The notes below the pieces were generated by a model. It was not told the DNA's origin, did no database searches, and saw only the letters and a program-made list of their open reading frames with translations. The position numbers were made by a program, and so were the translations under genes. Positions 35,009 to 43,302 of a stretch of DNA of 64,000 bases are shown here, in pieces; the first letter of the stretch is position 1, and the number at the start of each line of letters is the position of its first letter. The stretch is taken from NCBI GenBank assembly GCA_035712365.1, contig DASTAW010000008.1, positions 124,001 to 188,000 of the forward strand, read 5' to 3'. This DNA comes from Terriglobia bacterium. GTDB taxonomy: Bacteria > Acidobacteriota > Terriglobia > UBA7540.

Positions 35009-35923
35009 TCAACTCTCCGCAATCAGCTTCTTCAGGTAGGCCATATCTTCCCGGATTTCCTGATCGCGTTGCTCCCGGCCCAGCACTGGCTCAATGGTGA
35101 TGGGTCCCGCATACCCGAGTTTTTTCAAGCCGGGGATCAGCCGCGGCCAGTCCACTTTGCCATGCCCGCAGGCAACCTGGCGCCCCAGATACCGGGGATT
35201 CGTCGGATAAAATCCATCCTTGGCATGAACGCCAATCACGTACTTTCCAATCACGTCGAGCGAATCCACGGGGCTGCCTTTTCCATAAAGGATAAGATTG
35301 GCTGCATCCAGAACCACCTTTACGTTGTCCGCGCCGGTGTCAAGAATCGTTCTGAGCAGGGTCACCGGTGTTTCCTGGCCTGTCTCGTTCACAAAGATCT
35401 GACCGTTCGCCTTGCAGTGCGCCGCGATCTCCTGGACGGCCTTTACTGTGGGTTCGTACAGCGGGTCGCTTGGAACTTCAGGAATATAACCCCATTGGTT
35501 GAACGTAACCGGAATCTTCAGAACCTTGGCAAAGTCTGAGGCCCGCTTAAGATGGTCAACCCGCTGCGCCCGATAAGGCGAAGCTACCAGCCCGTAAGTC
35601 ACGGGGCCGTCATAGAGGTCATACTTCTGCTCGCCCGGCCCCGATGAAACCAAAGCCGTGGCCTCGATGCCATTGTCATCGAGCGCCGCGCGCAGCCGCT
35701 CGGCCATGGCGGAGGAAAAGTCTGAGGTGCTTACGTGGACCGTGGGAATCCCGAAGCCCCGGACTTGCGCCATCACCTTTTCCGGTTCGCTCGTCGCGCT
35801 TACCAGCAATCCCATCCGCATAGGCTCCGGCTCAGCAGCTAGCGCCCCTTGGAAACTACCGGCGCTCGCGACAACAGCCGCGGCTGCCGCCTGCATGAAT
35901 CCTCTTCTGCTCAGGTCCTTCAT
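35009..35923 (-). CDS. Tat-exported xylose-isomerase-like TIM-barrel protein (sugar phosphate isomerase/epimerase family)
   Basis: 304 residues from ATG 35923 with GGAGGGAC upstream. Signal: SRRGFMQAAAAAVVASAG, a twin-arginine leader. The barrel resembles the AP-endonuclease-2/xylose-isomerase-like superfamily: an N-terminal VHVSTSDF strand, VFVNETGQETPVTLL, VKVVLDAANLIL (metal Asp), YVIGVHAKDGF (His, Asp) and ITIEPVLGRE (Glu). Such proteins isomerise or epimerise sugars; Tat export suggests folding with metal before secretion. It follows the PhoD-like gene in the same direction after 124 bp. Confidence 0.78.
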   Translation of the reverse strand: MKDLSRRGFMQAAAAAVVASAGSFQGALAAEPEPMRMGLLVSATSEPEKVMAQVRGFGIPTVHVSTSDFSSAMAERLRAALDDNGIEATALVSSGPGEQKYDLYDGPVTYGLVASPYRAQRVDHLKRASDFAKVLKIPVTFNQWGYIPEVPSDPLYEPTVKAVQEIAAHCKANGQIFVNETGQETPVTLLRTILDTGADNVKVVLDAANLILYGKGSPVDSLDVIGKYVIGVHAKDGFYPTNPRYLGRQVACGHGKVDWPRLIPGLKKLGYAGPITIEPVLGREQRDQEIREDMAYLKKLIAES

Positions 35924-36160
35924 TGTCCCTCCGTTATTTCTCGTCGAAACGCTCCTACAGTTCCGGCCACACATCTGGACCCTGGGGTAGTCGAACGCCT
36001 GCCGATATCCCTTGACTGGTTTGGCTTGGTCACATCAATGACCCGTAACGGTTGGCAGGGCTGTCGTACTTAAAGTTTCGGCTTCCGGAATTTTCACCGG
36101 CGCGATTCTTCAAGCCAGCAGAGTCCCAGGCCGGGCATGCATTCCCCACTGCCCGGCGTT

Positions 36161-38176
36161 TCAGTGTTCACGCAACTGCTTCGCGGCGGTCAGGTCCACA
36201 TAATCCGCTTCCGTCACCGTGGCAGGCCCGGCCATGGCCTTCAGAGCGTCCAGGTCGAAGTCCTTGTAGAGGTCCAGGCAGAACACGTCCGGCACGTCGT
36301 CTGAGCTTACCGATTTATCCAGCAGTTCTCCCAGACTGTGAATCCCCTGGTGAATCGCGATGCTGCGGAACAGGCTAGGTTGCAAGGCTCCCGCAACCAG
36401 CGAGACCAGTTGCATACGATAACCTGAGCTCTCAAGGCTGAGCTCCGAGGGTTGCCACTTCTGCTTTGCCCACTCCGTGATCGCGATGAGTTGAGCAGCC
36501 TCCAGGCCAAGCGGTGGCGCGCCTACTGACGTCATCATATAGCCGAAGCTTCCCACGTCGTCCTTCGAGGGATTTGCATCGCCGGTAAAAAGGATGGAAA
36601 GCGCCAGCACTTGTTTTCCAGTTTCCACAAGGTTGGCGGCTTCAGGAACGTGGTCGCCAATTTGTTCGCCCACGCCAGGCCGCCCTTTATCATTCACCAT
36701 CACAACCATTGGGGCAGTTTCCGGCGTCCAGGTGGATTTTGTCCAGACACCCGTGGCGCTCAAGCCATTGCTGAGCATGAACCGGAAGGAAATGGATTCC
36801 ACGGTGCTGTGGTTCGTGTTCGCCACGTACCAAGGCTGCAGAACCTTCACGGGCTTGTAATGCACCAACCTGCTGAGCGTTGCCCGTTGAGCCGTCGCCC
36901 ACTCCGAGCGGGCAGATCCCGCCGGTACGGGCTCGTGCTGGATTTTTGACGCGAATGCTCTAGCCAGCCCAAGGACCGTCAGGTTGTCCGCCGGCACGCC
37001 GGAGGCAAGCTCGGTGTAGCTCTTGACATATTTCTCCACCGGGATTTCGTCGGGCTTGTCCGGAAGCTTGAACCATTTGTTCAGAAAGCGGTAAGCCTGC
37101 TGCCGATCATCCCGCTGATAGTTGTGTGCCGAGACCTGCGTGTCCTGATGGAATTGGAGCGAATCCTCCTTTCCATACAGCGCGTAGAAAGGTTTGATCG
37201 CATCGTAGATGTCGGGCTTAACCAGCGGCGCGCGGAAACAGCATGAATCCTCCGCATTGTTGATCTCGAGCGTCGGCTTCGGCGCTCGAATGGCAACGAA
37301 GGTCTGATAACCCTGGCCATCCAGCAGCCCCGGCGCAAGCTGTTCATAATCTCCCGGTTCGCCAGGCAGCCGTTGGAGCCGGCCGTTCAGCGAATCAAAT
37401 CCAGCCACCGGAATGGACACTTCAACCCTTGTGTCGAGGGAGCTGAGCACGATGGTTTGATAGCCTCCGCCGGACAATCCCGTCACGGCGATTCGGCTTC
37501 GGTCCACATGCGGGTTGTTGTAAAGAAAATCGAGGCCGCGGCGCATGGCCAGATAAAACAGGCCGACGCCGTTGACGCCCACCAGGTCAAGGTCTGAGCC
37601 GTAATAATGCGAATTCTCAGCCGTTCGTAATTCGCCCATATCGATATAAGCGATGCTCAAAGCGAACATGCCGCGCAAAGCCTGGTTGATGCAGAGCTTC
37701 TGTTCAAATGGCTCGGACTTGCCGGTCGGGAAATGGCCCAGCACGTCCAGCACTGCCGGAGCTTTTCCCTCGAGATTTTCGGGCTCGTACAAAACAGCGG
37801 TGGAATAGAAACCGGGCACCACCTCGTAACGGAACTTTCGCAGCCGATATCCCGCTCCGGCCGGCACGGGAACCGCTCCCATGTCCTGAAAATTCGGCGG
37901 AGAATCTACCCAGTCTTTTGGCCATCCATGGTAAACGACATCGTTCAAGACGTGCTGTCGGATGCGATTCGCCTCCGCCGTCCATTGCGCTGAGCTGGCG
38001 GGATTCGGAAGTTTGGCCATGCGGTCCATCAGAAACTGCTGCATCTGAAAGGTGACAACCTCTGGCGATTGCAATGGGTTCGGCAGAAATTCATCCACCA
38101 TTCTTTGGGCGCTTTGCGCCATCGCGTACGTGCTGCCCAGCAGAACAAATGCTGTCAAGAGAAGCTTCGATCTCAT
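36161..38176 (-). CDS. Exported two-domain alpha/beta hydrolase (acetyl-xylan-esterase-like)
   Basis: 671 residues from ATG 38176 (CGGAGA upstream), with signal peptide MRSKLLLTAFVLLGSTYAMAQ. The first half has the alpha/beta-hydrolase elbow VTGLSGGGYQTI (nucleophile Ser in GLSGG) and a preceding LDVLGHFPTGK strand as in AXE1/cephalosporin-C-deacetylase-type esterases. The second half (after about residue 400) looks like a second hydrolase-like fold (MVVMVNDKGRPG ... EWAKQKWQPSELSLESSGY) without an evident GxSxG. It probably deacetylates carbohydrates outside the cytoplasm. It lies next to the TIM-barrel and PhoD-like genes. Confidence 0.7.
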   Translation of the reverse strand: MRSKLLLTAFVLLGSTYAMAQSAQRMVDEFLPNPLQSPEVVTFQMQQFLMDRMAKLPNPASSAQWTAEANRIRQHVLNDVVYHGWPKDWVDSPPNFQDMGAVPVPAGAGYRLRKFRYEVVPGFYSTAVLYEPENLEGKAPAVLDVLGHFPTGKSEPFEQKLCINQALRGMFALSIAYIDMGELRTAENSHYYGSDLDLVGVNGVGLFYLAMRRGLDFLYNNPHVDRSRIAVTGLSGGGYQTIVLSSLDTRVEVSIPVAGFDSLNGRLQRLPGEPGDYEQLAPGLLDGQGYQTFVAIRAPKPTLEINNAEDSCCFRAPLVKPDIYDAIKPFYALYGKEDSLQFHQDTQVSAHNYQRDDRQQAYRFLNKWFKLPDKPDEIPVEKYVKSYTELASGVPADNLTVLGLARAFASKIQHEPVPAGSARSEWATAQRATLSRLVHYKPVKVLQPWYVANTNHSTVESISFRFMLSNGLSATGVWTKSTWTPETAPMVVMVNDKGRPGVGEQIGDHVPEAANLVETGKQVLALSILFTGDANPSKDDVGSFGYMMTSVGAPPLGLEAAQLIAITEWAKQKWQPSELSLESSGYRMQLVSLVAGALQPSLFRSIAIHQGIHSLGELLDKSVSSDDVPDVFCLDLYKDFDLDALKAMAGPATVTEADYVDLTAAKQLREH

Positions 38177-38400
38177 GGATTCTCCGTACTCAGTTGTTTG
38201 CGCTGTTAAGCCAAGGGCTCTAAGAGATTTGGTATTGTTTCTTGACTGAATTCCTAACAGCCGAGCAAGCATAACCCAATTTGGCCTCTGGTTCCACCGG
38301 AACAAATGAGGGGCTGGACTGAAATGTAAAAATTTTTCAGACAGAGATCAGAATCGCATCTGGAACGTACGACCGAAATGACCGGCGAGTGATGCAGAGG

Positions 38401-38817
38401 CTAATCGATCCTTAGGCTGGGGCTTCGCAGAGGAGCAATCCGCAGGAGCGCGCGCAGGCGCCCCGCCAGATCAAAACTCAGCCGGTTTCGCCGAATCTGA
38501 AGGAGGAAGTAACGTTCAACCAGCTCCAGGGTCCCTTGGTCATCAACCTCACCGGTTATCACCAGGACCCTTCCCACCAGGCTCGGCCGGATGTGGTGAA
38601 TTCCTGAGACCACCTCCTCAGGCGGTATTGCGGAACTTCTCAGGTCAAGCAGGACCGCGTCAAAGTCCTCAGACCGCACCGTGGCCATCGCCTGGCGCCC
38701 GTCCTCCACGACTTCACCGTGGCAGCCCAGATTGTCAACCAAGACCTGGAGGACCTCCCTGGCCGCGGGCTCGCTCTCGATCAGAAGTACTTTGCGGGTT
38801 TTGGAAGCAGCTTGCAT
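38401..38817 (-). CDS. Single-domain response regulator, degenerate
   Basis: 138 residues with only a receiver domain. The phospho-acceptor Asp58 is present in FDAVLLDLRSSA, and the acidic pocket is represented by Glu14/Glu16 (LLIESEP) instead of the usual DD pair. After VLVITGE the invariant Lys of receivers (normally K104-type) is missing; the region reads VERYFLLQIRR. Phosphotransfer may therefore be altered or absent. It is 36 bp downstream of a small membrane-protein gene in the same direction, and no histidine kinase is adjacent. Confidence 0.68.
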   Translation of the reverse strand: MQAASKTRKVLLIESEPAAREVLQVLVDNLGCHGEVVEDGRQAMATVRSEDFDAVLLDLRSSAIPPEEVVSGIHHIRPSLVGRVLVITGEVDDQGTLELVERYFLLQIRRNRLSFDLAGRLRALLRIAPLRSPSLRID

Positions 38818-38853
38818 CGTCAGTGCAATCGCGAACCGGGCGCCGGCTTCAGG

Positions 38854-39312
38854 CTAATGGCCGGCAGACATTCCAGGCTCGGCCGCCAGGATGACCCGTT
38901 CGCCAACCAGGTTCGCGAAGTGGTGCAGAATCACCGTGAGTTTGACTACTCCCTGGTTTTCGCGGAAATGGAGGGCATAACGCATCGGGAGCATTAAGAA
39001 CAGGACGCGGAAATAACCGATCAGCAGCTTCTCATGCCAGGAGAAACGGCGCTGTTTGGGATTTCCGTTCTTCAGCAGATACTTGAGAGTGAGATAGTCA
39101 GACTTCAAGGCCAGCCGTATCTGGGGATAAGTAACATCCAGGCCGGCCGCAACCGCCTGCCGCAAGCGAGGAAATTCCAGATCAATAGCGTTAAGAACAT
39201 CCTGAAAATAGGCGCGGCTGAACTCGCGCCGCAGCACCTTTTCACACAACGTCTGAATATAGAAAATAAATAACGCCGTCGAAAAAACCAGAATCACAAT
39301 AGAGGAAATCAT
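38854..39312 (-). CDS. Small membrane-anchored protein of unknown function
   Basis: 152 residues. One N-terminal membrane helix (MISSIVILVFSTALFIFYIQTL) is followed by a basic cytoplasmic region rich in Arg, Lys and aromatic residues; a second hydrophobic stretch (YFRVLFLMLPMRYALHF) is probably amphipathic. No family is recognised. It is co-directional with the degenerate response regulator downstream, suggesting a small two-gene unit. Confidence 0.5.
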   Translation of the reverse strand: MISSIVILVFSTALFIFYIQTLCEKVLRREFSRAYFQDVLNAIDLEFPRLRQAVAAGLDVTYPQIRLALKSDYLTLKYLLKNGNPKQRRFSWHEKLLIGYFRVLFLMLPMRYALHFRENQGVVKLTVILHHFANLVGERVILAAEPGMSAGH

Positions 39313-39507
39313 TAGCCGGTCCTTAACTTCTCGGGTTTTTCCTTCTCATCCCGGGCAGTATCGTACCCGGTGATACATCCTGCGGCAATGTTACGAAGGT
39401 ACTGGCGCAACCCCGGGCGCGAGTACTCGATTCGCGGAACCTGTGGCTATGATACAGGCTAAATGGCCCAGCAAACATTAGACTTCTCTAATGATCGAAT
39501 CAACAGG

Positions 39508-40887
39508 TCACCTGCCGGTCGTTTGCCGCTTGTGGGCAAGCATTCTAATTCCGAAGCGCGGCCTCAGAGTGAGGGAAGGCAGGATTTCGACCCGTGCATC
39601 CGGCGCGAGTTCAAAATGGAACCGCCTCGCCACCGTTGCCAGAATAAGCACGGCCTCCATCATGGCAAACGAAGCGCCAATGCACTTGCGAGGACCGCCA
39701 CCGAAAGGAAAGTATGCAAAACGCGGAAGATTATCGTCGCGCGCGGAATCGCCCTCCCATCGTTCGGGCTTGAAACGTTCGGGACCAGGAAAAAACCGCT
39801 CGTGCCGCTGCGTTATCCACTGCATTAGAAAGATATTGGTTCCAGCAGGCAGGCGGTAACCGCCGACCTCAAATGCCGACAGCGCCCTGCGCCCGATGCC
39901 CCAGGCCGGAGGATAAAGGCGCATGGATTCCTTGATGACCGATTCTGTATAACGCAGTCGCGGAATATCGGCGACGGTTGCTTCACGGTCGCCGAGAACA
40001 TCCTTCAATTCACCCAAAAGCTTCGTTTCCGTCTGCTGGTTGAGTGCCAGGAGGTACCAGGCCCAGGAGAGGCTGACCGCCGTGGTTTCATGGCCGGCAA
40101 GAAGCAGCGTCATCATCTCGTCCCGCAGCTCCCGGTCGCTCATCGGGCGGCCGTCCGCATGGCGCAACTTGAGCAGGGCCCCGAGCAAGTCGCCGGCGCC
40201 AGCCGGATTCGCGCGCCGCTCCCGGATGATGGAGTAGAAAACGTCATCCAACTGTCTTATTCCGCGGCGCAGGCGCCGCCTGACAGGAAGCGGAAGCCAC
40301 TCAGGCGTGATGAAGGAGATGCTGGCGTGCCAGGTGAATTCCTCCATCATCGATTTCAGGCCCCGGGCAACAGCATCCGCTCTCTCCAGGATGGTTGCTC
40401 CAAAAAGCGCTCGTGTGACGATTTCGAGGGTGAGGTGTGTCATGTCCTGGTGAACGTCGTGCAAGGCATTATCTTCCCAGCCGTCCAGCATCCGGACCGC
40501 GCAATCCACCATCACTTTTCCATATTCCTCGATGTTTTCATGGTGAAAGGCTGGCTGCACAAGTTTTCGTTGCCGCCGCCATGCCTCGCCTTCCGCGGTC
40601 AACAGTCCCTCACCCATTACATAAACCAGGACCCGGTAATCGCGTGATTTTTCAAAATTGGACGGGTTGGTCGCCAGAACATATTCGATAAAGTCAGGAT
40701 GCACAAGGAGACAGATTGAAACGCCAAAGAACCTAAAGAAAACAATATCACCGTACTCACGGGCGCATTTGACCAGATAGCCCATCCAATCGCGCGAGAG
40801 CTCGAAGGCGCTGCCTGCAAGAAATCGGCCGGACGGTCCGGGAGGAAGTTTTGCGGAAGAGGATGATTGTTGCGGCCGGGTTACCAT
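39508..40887 (-). CDS. Cytochrome P450
   Basis: 459 residues. All landmarks are present: an LPPGPSG proline-rich start, I-helix AGHETTAVSL (oxygen activation), K-helix ESMRLYPP (ExxR), PERF...ERW and the heme loop FPFGGGPRKCIG with Cys402 as ligand. No N-terminal membrane anchor, so it is a soluble monooxygenase. The sequence pattern (AGHETTA, SMRLYPPAW) resembles CYP110/CYP102-like fatty-acid-type groups, but substrate cannot be given. No ferredoxin or reductase gene is adjacent; an FprA-like reductase is at 3439. Confidence 0.93.
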   Translation of the reverse strand: MVTRPQQSSSSAKLPPGPSGRFLAGSAFELSRDWMGYLVKCAREYGDIVFFRFFGVSICLLVHPDFIEYVLATNPSNFEKSRDYRVLVYVMGEGLLTAEGEAWRRQRKLVQPAFHHENIEEYGKVMVDCAVRMLDGWEDNALHDVHQDMTHLTLEIVTRALFGATILERADAVARGLKSMMEEFTWHASISFITPEWLPLPVRRRLRRGIRQLDDVFYSIIRERRANPAGAGDLLGALLKLRHADGRPMSDRELRDEMMTLLLAGHETTAVSLSWAWYLLALNQQTETKLLGELKDVLGDREATVADIPRLRYTESVIKESMRLYPPAWGIGRRALSAFEVGGYRLPAGTNIFLMQWITQRHERFFPGPERFKPERWEGDSARDDNLPRFAYFPFGGGPRKCIGASFAMMEAVLILATVARRFHFELAPDARVEILPSLTLRPRFGIRMLAHKRQTTGR

Positions 40888-40937
40888 GTCAATGGATTAT
40901 TGTACTCTGGCCGCGGCACGCTCATTTAGGTTAGCGC

Positions 40938-43037
40938 CTACTCCAGATCGAGAACCGCAAGAGTGTAAGTGTCAAGGGCAGGTACCGCGAAATCTACCCT
41001 TCCCCGATCGACGCGGCCTGCCACCGTCTGGCTCTCATTTCCATCGGGGCTCAGCAGGGTGATGGCGCGCGTCCGCTTCCCTGCCGGCAGTTCAACGGAT
41101 ACTTCAATATCACTGACCGTTTTGCCCTGCGGTCCTACATAGTTCACCAGGTGAACCAGGCGCCGGCCCTGCGCAGGTTGCTCCATCAATTCAGCCACAA
41201 CAGCCGCGGCGCCGGGAGCATTTACTTCCAGCGAAAGCCTGCCTCCAGCGGCCCACCTGACCGCTTCAATCATCTCTTTCCAGTTCAAAGGCAGCTTCCA
41301 GTATCTGCTCGACATGGGGGCGGCCCGAGGCTTTTCAATCGCAGGCTGCACAGATGGAATATACGCAACGCGTCCCCGGCCCATTGTGTTTTGCGTCGGG
41401 CCAATCTGAAGGTCCTTTTCCGGCGCTCTCGGCCCTTGCCACGCTGGCGCCGAAACTTTAAACAGGTCTTTCAGCCCAAAGTCCTGTCGCCGCAATCGTC
41501 GCGTCGTGTAAAGTGACGACTGCTCCGTCGCCACGAGTCCCCGGCCCTCGGTTACAAATTTTCGGACCAGGTTCATCTGTTCGTCGCTCAGGCATTCCTG
41601 GTCCGCCAGAACCAGCGCCCGGTACTTTGAGAGGTCCGTCAGGTGTTCGTCGAAAATAATGTCAAACGGCACTCTCGCCTGAATCAACGCCTGAGTAAAC
41701 AGCATGAAGCTCACAGCCGGGCGATCGTTGTTAAATCCCATGGAAGCGTAAGAGTAGAGGACGGCGACGTCCGGCACGTTTTCCACGTCCGCATAATACT
41801 TAAAGTTTTGCTTAAAGAATTGGATGTACCGCATTTGATCTTCCGGCAGTCCCTCAGCTTTGAGAATGCCGCTAACCATGCCCAGGCTCTGGCGGTTGAA
41901 CACCATTGATTCCGCCATAGACGCGCGATCGCCGCCTTCCCCGCCGTAATAACCTCCTCCCGCGGTGTAGGTAAGAATCTGGGTACCGAGAATGCCGCCT
42001 GTTTTGTAGGTGCGAATTTTGGAAACCAGGATTCCGTCCTGCGTAACTCCGGCATAGTTTCCCTCTTCAGTCCAACTAATCTCCATGTGAGGGAGAAGTC
42101 CGGGATATGAAATTCCCTGCTCCCAGACCGTGTTCGTACCAGCCATTCCCGAACTGGGATTGCTGTCGATGATCGCCGCTGGATTCAGTTCGTGAACATA
42201 AGCCTGCATCGAGGCATAGTAGCGGTTCAACTGACGGCAGCGAAAGTCCGTCCAGAGCTGGAACAGCGGATCGTCGATCACAACCAGCGGCCTTTCGATA
42301 ACCGGCGGCAGAACATATTTCACGTTCGAGAAACCCAGGCGCTCTTCGAGTTCCTGCGGGGAGTAGACGGTTTGCAGGTATTCGCGAAAATCCTTGACGG
42401 CGAGGGGATGCTGGAATATTTCAGGGCGGCCTTGCAGACTTGTATTGTCAAAATGAATCAGGTCGGCTTTGAGGTCTTCTACCCCCATGCGGACCACACG
42501 CTTGATGTAGTTCACATATCCGGGATGCATAAAGTAGACGCGCTTGCGGAAAGTTTGGTCGCCGTAGATGACCGGGCGGCCAAGATAGTCAGGAACAAAC
42601 CATTCCTGGGCTGAGGGATCTTCCAGCAAAAAGGTTTCGTACGCGATGGTGCTGCCCACGTACAGCCCCACGCGGATGCCATGCTGGTGGAGCAGGACGG
42701 CCATTTTTCTGGCCAGGCTGATGTGCTCGGCCTCCGCTTCAAGGCCAAAGCCCTTAAAAAAGTCGATGATGGCCATCGTCACGCCGAGATCTTTGAGTTT
42801 CCTTACCGTTGCCTCCGTGTGCTCGCTGCGATAGTCGGCTTCCTGCCAGGTCCCTTGGCCGCCAACACGACGGAAAAAGATCGGCATATCGTCCCAACTT
42901 CCCACAGCTACAAAGGGCGTGGTCTTCAGCCAGGCTCGAGGCGAAACCGCCGCCTTTTCTTCTGCCGTCATCAGGCTTGGAACACTTGTCGCCGAAATCC
43001 CAGCCGCAACATCGCGCATAAATTCTCTGCGATTCAT
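40938..43037 (-). CDS. Tat-exported glycosidase-like protein (TIM barrel plus trimerisation-like domain)
   Basis: 699 residues from ATG 43037 (AAGGGGAC upstream); the longer frame to 43184 lacks a start signal. The leader MNRREFMRDVAAGISATSV is twin-arginine type. Residues ~40-400 resemble an (alpha/beta)8 glycosidase barrel: IIDFFKGFG, GIRVGLYVGSTIAYE, ADLIHFDNTSLQG and IIDSNPSSGMAG. A later Rossmann-like segment (YRALVLADQECLSDEQMNLVRKFVTEGRGLVATEQS) matches the beta-galactosidase GH42 trimerisation-domain pattern. A C-terminal beta domain follows. The conserved NEP motif of clan-A enzymes is not obvious, so catalysis is uncertain. Confidence 0.6.
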   Translation of the reverse strand: MNRREFMRDVAAGISATSVPSLMTAEEKAAVSPRAWLKTTPFVAVGSWDDMPIFFRRVGGQGTWQEADYRSEHTEATVRKLKDLGVTMAIIDFFKGFGLEAEAEHISLARKMAVLLHQHGIRVGLYVGSTIAYETFLLEDPSAQEWFVPDYLGRPVIYGDQTFRKRVYFMHPGYVNYIKRVVRMGVEDLKADLIHFDNTSLQGRPEIFQHPLAVKDFREYLQTVYSPQELEERLGFSNVKYVLPPVIERPLVVIDDPLFQLWTDFRCRQLNRYYASMQAYVHELNPAAIIDSNPSSGMAGTNTVWEQGISYPGLLPHMEISWTEEGNYAGVTQDGILVSKIRTYKTGGILGTQILTYTAGGGYYGGEGGDRASMAESMVFNRQSLGMVSGILKAEGLPEDQMRYIQFFKQNFKYYADVENVPDVAVLYSYASMGFNNDRPAVSFMLFTQALIQARVPFDIIFDEHLTDLSKYRALVLADQECLSDEQMNLVRKFVTEGRGLVATEQSSLYTTRRLRRQDFGLKDLFKVSAPAWQGPRAPEKDLQIGPTQNTMGRGRVAYIPSVQPAIEKPRAAPMSSRYWKLPLNWKEMIEAVRWAAGGRLSLEVNAPGAAAVVAELMEQPAQGRRLVHLVNYVGPQGKTVSDIEVSVELPAGKRTRAITLLSPDGNESQTVAGRVDRGRVDFAVPALDTYTLAVLDLE

Positions 43038-43302
43038 CCTGTCCCCTTTCCGCTGATTAGATTGTTTGTCGTCTTTCCGCGACTGTTCCCGTGTGCCGCA
43101 AAGCAGTCCAAAAGGCAGACGCCGTCTTTCTCCACCGACGGGCAGGCGGCGCGCCGTTTCTCTCCGGGACCGGCTGGAACTCAAGGGCCAGTAACAGGTT
43201 AGCGAAAGCGGGTTCTGCCCGTTACGCTACGCCGAAACCCTCTTGTCACCCTTGGGCTGGCTTGCCATAATGAACGGTGCCATAACCGGCCTGAGAGGCG
43301 TA

